A DNA stretch of 64,000 nt from Neopestalotiopsis rosae (GCA_023078685.1 JALGAS010000002.1:3534001-3598000); one strand, 5' to 3'. Counted from the stretch's first letter, positions 22,735 through 35,117 are shown. Made by a program: numbers and translations. Notes: generated by a model not told the origin, from the letters alone.

Positions 22735-22994
22735 CGAGCAAGAAGCTTCAGGATACGAAGAACAAATCATGAATGCATAGGTGGTGTTCACGGAGTTACG
22801 GCATGGTCACTGCTTTGATTTTGATGCTTGAAAGATGTTGCCACGGACTCGTGCGACAACGAGCATGCGTTATTCTGGAGCCGGCACATAGTATTACACG
22901 TGAAAATCAGACGGGTATCCCCTTCCCATCCCCAAACGCCTGTGAATGCAGTAATGGACTTTTTCCGTAAAATAGACAGCGCAAGGGATCTTTG

Positions 22995-23501
22995 TTACTC
23001 GGAATTCTTTCGTTCGTATCGCTTTGTTGGGGAGAAGGACTCGAGGGCTCCCCAGAAGCTATCGCGCAACTGCGAGGTGATTTTAGCAATGACAATCAAG
23101 ATCGCAAGAGACATCAGTGTGTCTTACCCCTTGGAACGGTTGATGCTCAGTATTCCAGTCCATGAATAGCACGCTATACACAGTCACGCCTACAGGGACC
23201 TCTCAGCCATCAATCACAAAGAAATCAGCAGTCTGGCAAACTTACCTGTTACAGTAACCAACTGAGCCATCTTGACGTATTTATCCCAACGCGGCCGTGC
23301 TGTAGCGAGCTTCACTCTCCGCTTGTACTTTTTCTCGAATCGAAATTGCTCCTTTGCCGACAGCTTGGAGAAGTCGGGAGGCCATACCTTCTTTGGCCTG
23401 AATCGACTCGTGTATATGGCAGTTGATGGGGGCCTTGTTGCACTTCTCAACCTCGAAGGGAATGAATCCGCTGCGCTTCGGCGCGCAACTGTAGCGAACA
23501 T
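22995..23501 (-). CDS. Small mitochondrial membrane protein (fungal-conserved, unknown role)
   Basis: Three exons, 23501-23246, 23189-23128 and 23069-22995, give 130 aa. The introns use GTAAGT/CTGTAG and GTAAGA/CGCAG. The N-terminus (MFATVARRSAADSFPSRLR) is Arg/Ser-rich, like a mitochondrial presequence. The core WPPDFSKLSAKEQFRFEKKY and RRVKLATARPRWDK is, from memory, highly conserved in ascomycetes. A single membrane segment (LVTVTGVTVYSVLFM) spans the exon 1/2 junction, followed by a soluble tail FQGLRDSFWGALE. I infer an inner-membrane protein; no function is known to me. ATG 23501 is preferred; the frame is open further upstream but lacks the expected features. Convergent with AP-3 sigma. 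Confidence 0.85.
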
Positions 23502-24072
23502 GGTCGCGATTATTTTGGGTCTTGATGCTTCGCTGTAGGTTTGTTGTCGCAACTCCGTCACGGCCGACACTTGCTTCAACGATTGGAAAAGCTGCGCGAC
23601 TCGGCTCCGAATGACTTTCGCAAGAACTTGCGACCAATCGTAAAACTCGCTTGATGTATCAAAGGCTGCTTCTGCTATGCGAGAGCAGTGTTGTGGCTTC
23701 AATTCCACGAAATTGAGCACCGCCTCAGCATAAAATAAATATCCATGGCTAAAAGGCATAAAATGCGGACCCTGTCGTGCATAACAAGCCCCTCCATTTT
23801 TTGGTCCCGCTTCGACAGCCATTGATTTCGACCCCGCGGCCAGTTTATTGCAGCGCATCGAATTTTGGTTGAGTCAGAGCAGCCACTGGTACAACTCCTT
23901 CAGCAGCCAGATCGTGTGTCAGGCTCGAGTCTTGTTTCCTTTCGTTGACTCATACGCTCACTCATTCCCTTGTCTAGGCGTCGATGAGGACGCATAGATA
24001 AGTGTTCCCAGTCCTCGACGTCCCGAGAAGTAAATCTAGCGAGGTCGGATCGACCAAATTTGTTTATCCAGC
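23502..24072. other. Divergent promoter of the mitochondrial protein and leucyl-tRNA synthetase genes
   Basis: 571 bp between two housekeeping genes transcribed outward. Contains CT-rich stretches near the synthetase start. No further gene, although one minus-strand frame stays open to 23858. Confidence 0.6.
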
Positions 24073-27000
24073 ATGGCTGCCACCTCTGTTTCCAAGGCCC
24101 TCGAAGGCCTGACTGTGTCCAAGACCAAGGAGTTGAAAGGCGTAAGGAGCCCTTTCGGCGGGTTGCATCTACTCAATCATAGACCTACTGACATTTCCTA
24201 GACTGAGAAACGAGACTCCCTGATTTCAATTGAGAAGAAGTACCAATCCAAGTGGGAGCAAGATGGAGTCTTCCAGCCCAATGCTCCTTCGACCAAGGAC
24301 ATCCCCCTTCAATCGATATCTGCCGCCGAGCTCCGCGAGAAATACCCCAAGTTCTTCGGAACCATGGCGTACCCTTACATGAACGGTACCCTGCACGCCG
24401 GCCACTCTTTCTCCATGTCCAAGATTGAGTTCACGGCTGGTTATGCCCGTATGCAGGGCAAGCGAGTCCTATTCCCGATGGGTTTCCACTGTACCGGTAT
24501 GCCGATCAAGGCTTGCGCCGACAAGCTCGTGAACGAAGTCAAGCTCTTTGGACAGGAGTTTGAAAAGTACACCGACGAAGAGCCCGTTGTCGAGGAGAAG
24601 CCCGTCGCCCCTACCAAGAACGTCAAGGAGGACCCAACGAAGTTCAAGGCCACCAAGGGCAAGGCCGCCGCCAAGACGGTCAAGATGAAGTACCAGTTCC
24701 AAATCATGCAGGCAATCGGTATTCCTCTCCAGGAAATCCACAAGTTTGCTGACCCCCAGTACTGGCTCGAGTTCTTCCCGCCTCTGTGCCGCCGCGACTT
24801 GACCAACTTTGGTGCTCGTATCGACTGGAGAAGATCTTTTGTCACCACCGATGCGAACCCCTACTACGACGCTTTCGTGCGCTGGCAAATGAACCGCCTC
24901 AAGGAGCTGAACAAGATCAAGTTCGGCAAGCGTTACACCATCTACTCCATCAAGGATGGTCAGCCCTGTATGGACCATGACCGATCGGAAGGTGAGGCTG
25001 TTGGTCCTCAGGAATACACCGCTCTCAAGTTGAAGGTCCTGGAATGGGCACCCAAGGCTGGAGAGACTCTCCAGGGCAAAATTCCCGCTGGAGGAAATGT
25101 CTTCATGGTACCCGCTACCTTGAGACCAGAGACTATGTACGGTCAAACGTGCTGTTTTGTCGGTCCCAAGATCACCTACGGTATCTTCAAGGCCTCTGAG
25201 AACGAGTACTACCTCGTGACAGAACGCGCTGCCCGCAACATGGCTTACCAGGGCACTTTCGCCACCGAGGGTAAGATCGAGAAGATTGCCGAGGTTCAAG
25301 GTTCTGACCTTATCGGAACCCTTGTGAACGCGCCCCTTTCTCTTCACAAGGAGGGTGTCCGAGTTCTGCCCATGGAGACTGTGCTCCCCACCAAGGGAAC
25401 TGGAGTTGTTACTTCGGTGCCTTCTGACAGTCCCGACGATTTCGCAACCGTGACCGACCTCGCCAAGAAGGCCGATTACTATGGCATTCAGAAGGAGTGG
25501 GCTGAGCTTGAGATCTTCCCCATCATTGACACACCAACATACGGAGACCTCTGCGCTCCTACTCTGGTCAAGCAGATGAAGATTGCTTCGCCCAAGGACA
25601 CCAAGCAGCTCGAGGAGGCCAAGGAGCTCGCATACAAGGAGGGTTTCTACCAGGGTACCCTGAAGGTCGGCGAGTTCAAGGGCGAGAAGGTCGAGTCCGC
25701 CAAGCCCAAGGTCAGGCAACAGCTGATCGATGCTGGAGAGGCTTTTGCCTATTCGGAGCCCGAGCGCAAGGTCGTCAGTCGATCAGGCGACGACTGTATC
25801 GTATCGCTTATGGACCAGTGGTACCTCGACTACGGTGAGGAGTCATGGAAGAAGACCGCCCTTGAATGGGTCGCCAACACTGATGGCAAGGGCCTCAACA
25901 CATTCACTGGTGAGACAAAGAACCAGTTCGAGGGTGTTCTCAACTGGCTTAACCAATGGGCATGTGCCCGAAGCTTCGGTCTCGGCTCAAAGCTTCCTTG
26001 GGACCCTCAATTCTTGGTTGAGAGTTTGAGCGACAGCACCATCTACATGGCCTACTACACTGTTGCACACATCCTCCACAAGGACATCTTCGGACGTGAG
26101 AAGGGCACTGGCAATGTCGGCGCCGAGCAGATGAGCGATGAAGTTTGGGACTACATTTTCTGCAGAAGGGAGCTTGGCGATGACGTTCTGAACGGCTCAA
26201 AGATCCCCAAGGAAACCCTCGAGGCCATGCGTCGTGAATTTGAGTACTTTTACCCGCTGGACCTCCGAGTCTCCGGAAAGGATCTGATCCCCAACCATCT
26301 CACTTTCTTCCTCTACATCCACCTTGCCATCTTCCCGTCAGAGTACTGGCCCAAGGGTATCAGGGCCAACGGTCACTTGACCCTCAACGGAGAGAAGATG
26401 AGCAAGTCGACTGGTAACTTTATGACCTTGGACGACATGCTCAAGAAGTATGGTGCTGATGCGACACGTATCGCTCTTGCTGATGCCGGCGACGGTGTCA
26501 CTGATGCCAACCTTGAAGAGGATGTCGCTGACAACAACGTCCTGCGTCTCTTCAACCTCAAGGAGTGGTGCGAGGAGATCGTTAAGGACCAGGACCAGCT
26601 CCGAACTGGCGAGCTCAACTCTTTCCAAGACGCCCTGTTCAACAACGAGATGAACTCCCTTGTTGCCGAGGCACAGAAGCACTACGAGAACACCGATTAC
26701 AAGCTTGCTCTCAAGGCTGGTCTCTACGACTTCACCAATGCCCGTGACTTTTACCGTGAGGCTTGCAACTCTGCAGGCATCAAGTTGCACAAGGATCTCG
26801 CTCTACGATACATTGAGCTCCAGGCTCTCCTCTTGACTGTGGTAGCACCGCACTGGTCAGAATACATCTGGCTCGAGGTCCTGAAGAAGCCCGAGACCAT
26901 CCAGAACGCTCTGTTCCCTACTGTTCCCGCCACGGACGCTGGTCTGTCGGCCGCACGTGAATATGTCCGGGCTACTTCCTCGAACGTCAACTCGGCCGAA

Positions 27001-27504
27001 CAGGCTCAGCTCAAGAAGAAGGCCAAGGGCAAGGAGACAGCATTCGACCCTAAGAAGCCCAAGAAGCTCTCCGTCTTCGTCACCGACCGCTTCCCCGCCT
27101 GGCAAGCCAAGTACATTGATCTCTTGAAGGAGGAATGGGATCCTTCAAGCAAGACTTTCAACGACGAGAAGGGATTGAGCGGCAAGGTCGGTAAGATGGG
27201 CGAGATGAAGAAGGCAATGCCATTTGTGCAGAACCTCAAGCGACGTCTTCAAGTCGGCGAGCCAGCAGACAAGGTCTTGGAGCGCAAACTGGCCTTTGAT
27301 GAGCTTCATATCCTCAAGGCCATGATTCCGGCTCTGAAGAAGACTGCCGGCCTCAAGACGATCGAGGTCATCCTGGTAGAAGAGGGTGGTAAGAAGGGTA
27401 AGATTGTTGCTGGTGACGGCGAGGGCGAAAAGGAGGGTCTCCCACCGCAGGCAGAGAGCGCCGTGCCTGGTGCGCCAAATTTCGCTTTCGAGAACGTGGA
27501 ATAA
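24073..27504 (+). CDS. Leucyl-tRNA synthetase, cytosolic
   Basis: Exons 24073-24141 and 24202-27504 give 1123 aa, the usual length for eukaryotic cytosolic LeuRS. The intron is GTAAGG, branch TACTGAC, acceptor CCTAG. It charges tRNA-Leu with leucine and ATP. The class I signatures are present: HIGH as HAGH (residues 88-91, in YPYMNGTLHAGH) and KMSKS at 755-759. The CP1 editing domain lies between, with TLRPETMYGQT. The eukaryotic C-terminal extension (about 950-1123) has KFD-like helices and a Lys/Glu-rich tail. No mitochondrial presequence, as the start MAATSVSKALEGL is acidic-neutral. C-ending codon bias indicates high expression. Confidence 0.98.
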
Positions 27505-27952
27505 ATGTTTGATTTGGTAGACCATAAAACGCGAGAATGAATAAAAGATCTACAAAACTTTTGTTAGGGAATAGGACTTGTCATGCTGGGCTTGTCTGGG
27601 AGCCGGCAGAGATCGGCAGAGGAACCGACAGCTTGGGTACGCTTACCGAGTTGGTTCTGAGTTCCGATGCTGTTGGTTCATCAGATCATGTCAACGTATT
27701 GGAATGGACACCGTGACCCTGTCGGTGTCCCTGTCCGTATTATGCACTCGACTGGAACATTCAAGCAACGAGACAAGCCTAGATTGGTCAAGGATGCAGA
27801 TGCGGATCTATCCCCATATTATTCCCCTCGGCGTTACGACCACAGCGGCTGCAATTATCCTTCACGTATCGGTTCTTATGGGTCCTGATGTCCGTCATCT
27901 CAGCTTCCAAACTTGTAGAATTTCATGAGGCCATACGGACGGGAACGACACC
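27505..27952. other. Intergenic, 0.45 kb
   Basis: 3' UTR of the leucyl-tRNA synthetase (AATAAA-like GAATAAAAG near 27538) and promoter of the methyltransferase gene. Confidence 0.5.
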
Positions 27953-29306
27953 ATGGAAACACTATCAGTCGACAAAAGCAACATGCAACAAGATGGGGAT
28001 CTACACGATTACCAGAGTGGACAATTGGGTGAGAATTTCCTGCCCGACAATCTTCAACTGAATACGGAGCGTGACACACACGAGTCAACGGGGACTTCCA
28101 TCCTGGAAGCAGGCTCCATTCGCGATCTAAACGGCCGCACGTATCAAGGATATCGCGAAGGAAAGTACTTTCTGCCCAATGATCCCGTATGTTTGCCATT
28201 TGATCCGACCATTCCCCGCAAGATGATACAAATGTAAAGGCGCCATGTACGCAATTAGCTCACCACGTAACATGCAAAGATCGAACAAGACCGTTTGGAC
28301 TTTCAGCACGCCGGCTTGACTACGCTGCTGGGAGACATGCTGTCCTGGGTGCCCTTTGCGACGAGCCCGCCGCACAGCGTCTTGGACGTGGCGACGGGAA
28401 CGGGCCTGTGGGCCATGGACTTTGCGCGCCTGTACCCGAACGCCAACGTGCTGGGCTCGGATCTGTCCCGCATCCAGCCCGAAGACAGCAAGCCCGCGAA
28501 TTGCTCCTTTGTTCAGGAGGATGCTGAGGAGCCTTGGTTGCATCCCAAGAATCATTTCGAGTGAGTTCTCGGCGGCTGGGAGAGACGAGGTTTCTCTGCC
28601 TGCTTCATGTGGCTGATTCCGTCGTTCAATTGAAAGCTACATTCATTTTCGTCTGGTCACAACGTGCTTCGACAACCCACAGTCGGTCATTCAGCAGGCC
28701 TACGAGAGCTTGGCGCCGGGCGGGTGGATTGAGTTCCATGACGCCGGTCCGCTGCTCCTCGGCGCAGAGGGGACCGTGGCCGAGCGTACCTGGCAGATGG
28801 CCGTCGAGGGAGCCGCTTCCATGGGGAGAAATATCGAAGTGGCGCAAAACTACAAGCGATGGCTTGTGGAGGCTGGATGTAAGTGAAGAGTCCTTGAATC
28901 CTCGAGATGGCTACGCAGCTCGAGAGAAACACGCATGATACGGTTTTCAATCCACTGATCTGAAATCCCTCATCCAATAGTCACAGACGTCCAGGAATAC
29001 AAACTCCCGTGGCCCATGAATGGCTGGCACGAGAATCCGCGGATCAAGAAATCCGGTCGCTACATGCAGCGTGTACTCCTGGATAATGCACAGGGAATGG
29101 TGTACAAGATGTTGCAGGGCAAGGGACTGTCGCCGTCCGAGATTGAGGTTCAAGTACAGCAGTGTAAAGAAGAGTTTATGGATGAAAGTATCCATGGGTA
29201 CTGGCCCTTGTAAGTCGAAAGCGATTCGTTGGAGCATATACTTGGACTATGTTGACTAACAGAATATCATAGTTATGTTGTTTACGGACGTAAGCCCATA
29301 GCTTGA
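27953..29306 (+). CDS. LaeA-like SAM-dependent methyltransferase
   Basis: Five exons: 27953-28186, 28280-28560, 28637-28878, 28981-29209 and 29273-29306, giving 339 aa. All junctions are GT...AG and keep frame. The N-terminal YQGYREGKYFLPND then EQDRLDFQH is the entry typical of fungal LaeA-type enzymes. SAM motif I is VLDVATGTGLWAMDFA (near 112-127), then GSDLSRIQP (motif II) and APGGWIEFHD (motif III). The C-terminus FYVVYGRKP is the usual family end. Substrates are mostly unknown; family members include LaeA, the regulator of secondary metabolism, and several cluster-tailoring enzymes. Here it sits next to a HET gene, not in a recognisable metabolite cluster. Confidence 0.92.
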
Positions 29307-29766
29307 GGATACCATCCTGTATGAGCATATATGAAAATCAAAACATGCGACGGCAGAAGAAACGATCGTGTCTGTTCTGCCTTCCATTGCGTGTGGTGCA
29401 CCTTCTGTAAGGCTGGCGATAAATTTAGGAAACCCCGAACTTGGCGCTGACCTACGCGCCAAGACTCCGAGGTACAGCGGTTGCAATGCAGGAAAGAGGT
29501 TCCGAGGGGTCGCAGCCAATTGCAGCATGGGCACTGAGACGGCTGAATCCGACAAATCAATTTTCAGCTCGCACATAATCAGCGCGCTTATGCCTCTTCC
29601 TTTTGTCGGGCCATTTTTCTTATTATTCATCAATGTCTTGGTGTGAATGATTTTTGACCAGGCTATGGAAATTGCATAGGTATGCATCTGGACGTCTCGA
29701 CATGCTCTCTTCTTAGCATCCTGGTTCCTTGACTGGCAAAGGCGTAACATTCCAAACAAAAAGACA
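29307..29766. other. Intergenic, 0.46 kb
   Basis: Promoter of the HET gene. A minus-strand open frame here (29804-29256) is antisense to its 5' end and starts MKQFRPR; it has no domain and is not called. Confidence 0.5.
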
Positions 29767-32211
29767 ATGAAGTACGTCGCGATGCGCGGTCTGAATTGCT
29801 TCAATCGAATGCAACTCGTTAATCATACTTTCGCCCACTTTTGGCGAAACCCGAGACTGTACAATATCAGCAATGCAACTAGGCTGATAAGCCATACACA
29901 AAACCCACGACATCACTTGTGGTTCGTGGGGCGTCAACAGAGATGCGCAAGGCACCATGGTTCAGCGTCTGTTCATGACCTGGTAAGACCTCCAGCGCGA
30001 TTACCCGTTTCAGCAATGTCTACCGCAAACCCAAGACGGAGAAACCAGCATTTCATGGGTTATGTCTACATGATTGGAGCGACCCTACTATCGCTGGTAG
30101 GCCCTCTCTTCATATTGGCACTTCCCGATACGATCACATCTGGCTCTCTGCGGTTCGAACACCTGGTTCAGATAGGAAGGTTGGTAGGGGCTCTTACCAT
30201 TAGCCCAGTACAGCTCATCGCCATGTCCTGGATCAAAAAGACAGAAAGCTATGAGCGAACGTTCGACTCGCCGCATATTTACTCAGATCTGGAAAAGAAC
30301 GAGCTCAGAATACTTATCCTCGAGGCGGGTCCTCCAGGTTCCGAGATCAGCTGTCGCTTGCTCGTATGCAGACATGAGGATAGGCTGCCGTATGATGCAC
30401 TTTCTTATGCGTGGGGGGACCCAACAAATGTCATGCCGATTACATGCAACGATCAGTCTCTTCGCATTCCAGCCAACCTCTACGTGGCTCTACAATTTCT
30501 CCGCCATCGGACAGACGATCGAATTCTCTGGGTCGATGCTCTTTGCATTAACCAAAAGAATAAGACTGAACGTGGCCACCAAGTTGAGAAGATGTCACGC
30601 ATTTTCTCCGAAGCAAACCGCACTTTGGTCTGGCTCGGTAATCCTGGAGGACGGGCATGTTCAGAAGCTTTCAATCTTCTCAAAACGTACAACTTTGAAA
30701 TCATGGCTAGGGGAACTTTTACACACAGCGGTAATTTAGAGACTTCGGGTCTCGACTTCTCGAGATCTCGAAAGGAGAGTCTTTTGACGAAAGATTGGAG
30801 ACCTCTAATACCAATCCTCGAGCTTCCTTGGTTTAGGCGACTATGGGTCATCCAGGAGGTTGTATGTGCTAAAAGGATCGTTGTACTAGGTGGCCACGAG
30901 AGGACCAGCTGGGACAGCCTAGCAAAAGCTGTGGTTGAACTCTCCCGCAGTGGGCTGCTGGAAGGCAGTCTGACAGAAAAAGGCCTACGAGGAGCTAGAG
31001 CTGTGGTCGACATGGATGAAATCCGGAACACAACTCGCCAAGGGAACCCGCCAGACCTTCTTTCTCTGCTTTTGCAGACAAGCGCAGCGGAGAGCTTGGA
31101 TATTAGGGACAAGGTCTATGGTGTACTCAGTCTTGCAGGAGACTACGATCCGATCAGGGATGGCACTTTCCTGAAGCCAGACTACTTCATCCCGCCGCAG
31201 GAGCTTTACACAAAGGTTGCGCGGTGGTGCCTGGAAAAGGCTAATCTCGATATTGTACTATCATGTGCAACGACGAGCAAGCAGAGCGACTGGCCATCCT
31301 GGGTTCCTGACTGGGGAAATATCGATAACAGCTTCCCTTTCAGTCGCTACTTGGATAACCCTCGACATGAGATTCCATGGAACGCGACGAATGTTGGACG
31401 GCCCTGTGGGCTGTCAACATCTAATCGCGTACCACCAATGGTCGTTGAAGGCGATAAACTCGTTTTACATGGCATCTGCGTTGATCACATCAGCGAGCTT
31501 TCACCCCCATTTCGTTTACATCATACAGGCCGGCCACGAACCCTTGAGGCCCATTCTAGCGCATCGAAAGATAACTTGAATTGGCTCGCCGAGTGCTTTG
31601 AAATGGCGTCTAGAACAGCAAGGCAGATTGAAGGCGAACATGAACGATGGAGAGTATCATACGATGTGAAGAGGCGACTGGGGATTATTATGACGGCTTC
31701 TCTCACGGGCGATGGTTGCATCGTGTCCGACTTGTACACCAGATGGTTCGACGAATACATATCGTGGCTGAAAGCGGACTATCAGCAGTGGATCAAGAAT
31801 TGCCAAGAACACCCTGAAAACGCCCCCGAATTTGACTGGAATTGGTGTGTAACGGGCGACGAAAAAGCCTACATTCCGCCAAGAGAGCTTTACAATGATT
31901 CCGTTGCAGCCATCGAGTCATCAATCTCCATGTGGGCGTCGAGACGGCGGTTTGGGATCACCCAGACAGGACGCATGGTACTGGTCCCTCAGCACACAGT
32001 AGAAGGAGATCTGATTGTACTAGTCCAGAGATGCCGATTGCCATACGTCTTCAGATCGTGCGGTGGCGATCAAGAGAGGATGTACAGAGCTGTCGGCGAA
32101 GCTTTTGTCGAGGACATGATGAATGGTGACTTTTTCAAGTTCATCTCCCAAGAATCCAAGACAGAAAAGACACAAGAGGAGCGGATATTCCAAGAATTCT
32201 TGGTTGGTTAG
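29767..32211 (+). CDS. HET-domain (heterokaryon incompatibility) protein with membrane anchor
   Basis: 814 aa from ATG 29767. A second in-frame ATG at 30016 (MSTANPRRRNQHF) would give 731 aa. It follows an apparent small intron (GGTAAGACC...GTTTCAG, about 29981-30013), so the shorter form is quite possible. Two hydrophobic segments (YMIGATLLSLVGPLFILALP, then LVGALTISPVQLIAM) precede the HET domain. The domain starts at PYDALSYAWGD (residue 208) and continues with LWVDALCINQ, QVEKMSRIFSEA and WLG. The block PWFRRLWVIQEVV follows. HET proteins trigger cell death on non-self contact in ascomycetes. The long C-terminus (450-814) has no domain I know. No NACHT or repeat region is present. Confidence 0.92.
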   Translation: MKYVAMRGLNCFNRMQLVNHTFAHFWRNPRLYNISNATRLISHTQNPRHHLWFVGRQQRCARHHGSASVHDLVRPPARLPVSAMSTANPRRRNQHFMGYVYMIGATLLSLVGPLFILALPDTITSGSLRFEHLVQIGRLVGALTISPVQLIAMSWIKKTESYERTFDSPHIYSDLEKNELRILILEAGPPGSEISCRLLVCRHEDRLPYDALSYAWGDPTNVMPITCNDQSLRIPANLYVALQFLRHRTDDRILWVDALCINQKNKTERGHQVEKMSRIFSEANRTLVWLGNPGGRACSEAFNLLKTYNFEIMARGTFTHSGNLETSGLDFSRSRKESLLTKDWRPLIPILELPWFRRLWVIQEVVCAKRIVVLGGHERTSWDSLAKAVVELSRSGLLEGSLTEKGLRGARAVVDMDEIRNTTRQGNPPDLLSLLLQTSAAESLDIRDKVYGVLSLAGDYDPIRDGTFLKPDYFIPPQELYTKVARWCLEKANLDIVLSCATTSKQSDWPSWVPDWGNIDNSFPFSRYLDNPRHEIPWNATNVGRPCGLSTSNRVPPMVVEGDKLVLHGICVDHISELSPPFRLHHTGRPRTLEAHSSASKDNLNWLAECFEMASRTARQIEGEHERWRVSYDVKRRLGIIMTASLTGDGCIVSDLYTRWFDEYISWLKADYQQWIKNCQEHPENAPEFDWNWCVTGDEKAYIPPRELYNDSVAAIESSISMWASRRRFGITQTGRMVLVPQHTVEGDLIVLVQRCRLPYVFRSCGGDQERMYRAVGEAFVEDMMNGDFFKFISQESKTEKTQEERIFQEFLVG

Positions 32212-33052
32212 ATCAAATGGATATTTGGCGTCTATTCCTCAAAGAAATCCAATATGTACTTGAAGGAGAGACAGACGAGATGCGCTACCAGGGACGCAAG
32301 CCTGGTCCTTGCAATATCATTACTGCATCGTTCTCGAAATAAGGCACCGCCCTCCATGTTACCCCAGACCCACAGTAGCCTTCTTCAATGTCTGAGGAGG
32401 AACTGAAACAAACGGCAACAGAATTATCATGAAATGCCGAGTTCGCGCCATTTTTGGCGGGATGCTCCGGTTTTGCTCTGCGGCCAAGGCAAGGCGTTGA
32501 AGAACTGTTGCCATTGAACGAACGTGGTACACTAATGATGTTGGATTGTTCTCCACTTGTCTGTGACCAGGTAACAGCGTGCAATTCATTTATCTAAATT
32601 TAAAGTCGGCATTTGAGTTGGGGCCAGTCGCCGTTGCGACTTTGACGCCAAGGTTGCGTATAAACTTTGGGTCGTATTGTGACGACACGGCCCCCAAATC
32701 GCATCTTCCAATCAGTCCAATGGAACCCAAGACCTCATGAGACGCGGGGCCATTTGAGATAATAAAGGACGCGATGTACATTCTGTGTGACTAGGCGCTG
32801 CACGATCGCCTCAGCAGTCATTTTAACGTGCATATTTGCCTTGGCTTTGTACACGTTGAGAGGCTAGCAGCTTCTCGGTCAACGGGTGATCTGCACATTG
32901 CATGGCCACTCAACTGGTCCTTCACAGCCTGCTTTGCACAATCATGTTGGAGCTGAAGCCAGAGTTATAAATGCATCGACATGCGGTCCCGTCACATCTT
33001 GATTGAGCTACACTTGTCATGCATTTGCGCTGATAGTTAAGTGTGAAAAAAA
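32212..33052. other. Intergenic, 0.84 kb
   Basis: 3' flank of the HET gene and promoter of the DUF3176 gene. No gene supported. Confidence 0.5.
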
Positions 33053-34991
33053 ATGGACGCGGTGCAAGATAACCAGAACACGACAGCTTCGACGCACTAC
33101 ACGAAATTGTCGTCGGGGCTCAATAAACACCCACCACAAACAACTCGTCTTCAAGGCCATGAAGAGAAAGATGCACAATCTCTTCGCCTCAGTGTCTTTC
33201 ATAAGACTGATTGGGTTTTAGAGATTGCAAGTGCATTCCTCGCGCTTCTTGCCTTGCTAGGCATGGTGAGTGACTTTCCTGTGTTACTAGTCCCTTACCT
33301 CGCTTGCGTGCTGTTCTACCATTTTTCCTAGGAAGCATACTCTTTCATGCGAAATGGCAAATGCTGATTTTAATTTTCAAGGTGATTCTTCTCTCCCGTA
33401 TTCAAAACAGACCGCTGTCATCTTGGGACTCGGCTGTGTCGCCCAACGCCTTCATCTCAGTGTTATCCACCCTCTCGAAAGCCTGCCTCGTTCTACCCAT
33501 ATCAGAATGCCTCAGTCAGCTCAAGTGGTTGCATATTGTTAGATCAAAAAGACCGAACCGGTAAGTCGGTGTTGCACTTATGTACGGTTCACAGTCACAC
33601 TGACTACCTACGTATCATTGGTAGGCTTCAAGGTCTCCAGGACTATGACAATGCTAGCCGCGGGCCGCTAGGCGCCGTCAAGTTCTTCTGGAAGGCCCCT
33701 TCTAGATCATGGGTACCATTCGTCGGATGTTTCTTGACCCTCGTGGCAATCGCTTTCGACCCATTCACTCAACAAATTCTCACTTTCGACTCCCGGCTCA
33801 CAGAGACTCAGGACGCGCACGCTTCTGTCGGAGCATCACAGGTTTATGACTATGGTAATACGGGAGCTCCTTCCATGGGCGGTGATACATTTCGTACGAT
33901 ATTACCCATCCCGACATGTTTGCATCGCGCTAATGAGGTAACGCCTTACTTCTGCAGAACTTCCAAGAGATAACCCTCTTCAGGCCGCGATCACAGGCGC
34001 TCTATATGATCAGGCCAAACTTCCGGCGTTCACGTGTCAGGGAGTAGTTTGCGACTACCCTAATTTTGCATCTCTTGGTGTAAATGGCAATTGTCAGGAT
34101 GTCACCGCGACTACAGTCGTAAACTGCACTGGACAGGATACATCTGAAGATCATTGTCAGCTAACAACGCCCGACAACTCCGTATTATTTGCGCAATCTT
34201 TCTTTTCTGCACATTTTGGATTCGGACATACACGATTGAACACCAGTATTATGCCACATGCCGATAGTTCAGGGTCGCTCGTGTCTGTAAGCATCGTGCG
34301 TCTGTTGGGTGGCGACGACGACAGTGACAATAGGGCTACCTGGATGGACAAGATGCAAGTATACGATTGCATATTTGGATTGAGTGCGATCGAGTATGCC
34401 AATTGGCGTATCGTCAACGGTACAATCATTCCTGGGTCACGGACACCGTACACTGTCAACCTCACCGAGCCAGGTCCCATGCTTGGGTACACAGTCCTTG
34501 ATTCAGCTTTCAAGTACAACGGAACTTTTCACATCAATTATCTCGACGTCAACAACCTAGAAGACATGTTGACAGAAGCTTTCAAACCAGCAGAACCAAA
34601 CATTGTAATTTTGAGCAGTGTGGCTCTATATATCAGCCAGGATATCCCTACGAGCATAGCAAACATGTCAGCTGCTATTTCCGATCGCATGCTTTCGGGA
34701 CCCAACGCAACGGAGATAACAGGTCGCGTGTTGGCGCAAGTGACATTCATCGATGTCAAATGGGCTTGGATCTCCTTGCCTGCGGCATTGGTCGTTGCTT
34801 CCTGCACCTTCCTTGCCGCGGTCATGCTGCTTACGCACCGAGCCGAACAGTTGATCTGGAAATCGTCTCTCACCCCCCTTTTGATGACTGAGTTATCGTA
34901 TCCTTTATCCATGGCTCACCAGAGGCCAGTTTGGAACCAGGTTCAGCTGAAGGCAAGGACAACAGAGATTGTGAATCATTTGACGAAATGA
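33053..34991 (+). CDS. DUF3176 multi-pass membrane protein
   Basis: Exons 33053-33265, 33382-33560, 33625-33937 and 33984-34991 give 570 aa. The third intron is only 46 nt. The N-terminal half carries the DUF3176 features: WVLEIASAFLALLALLGM (TM1), PNAFISVLSTLSKACLVLPI then SECLSQLKW (TM2), YDNASRGPLGA, and FLTLVAIAFDPFTQQIL (TM3). The middle 250 residues are extracytoplasmic, with Cys pairs (TCQGVVCDYP, NGNCQD) and N-glycosylation sites. A last TM (LPAALVVASCTFLAAVMLL) precedes the tail, IWKSSLTPLLM. The family is widespread in ascomycete accessory regions with no known function; some see links to self/non-self loci. The HET gene lies next to it. Convergent with the monooxygenase gene. Confidence 0.88.
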
Positions 34992-35117
34992 AGGATTGAT
35001 TTTGGATGATTTCAGCCAGGATGAGCAATGACCGGAAAGGCGTGGAATGGGGGGTGAGATGCAACAGGTTCTTTATATCTACACTGAGTGTAATTTGTCA
35101 CGCTCAGTATTGCCAAC

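Noticed and set aside
23502..23858. N-terminal extension of the mitochondrial protein from an upstream start
   Set aside because: The frame is open but the presequence-like start is the ATG at 23501; the upstream part looks like 5' UTR.
24469..25719. 416-codon minus-strand open frame opposite the leucyl-tRNA synthetase
   Set aside because: Antisense shadow of a highly biased gene; no domain, and the sense protein is certain.
29256..29804. 182-codon minus-strand open frame overlapping the HET 5' end
   Set aside because: No domain, overlaps the start of a supported gene, and no splice or promoter support.
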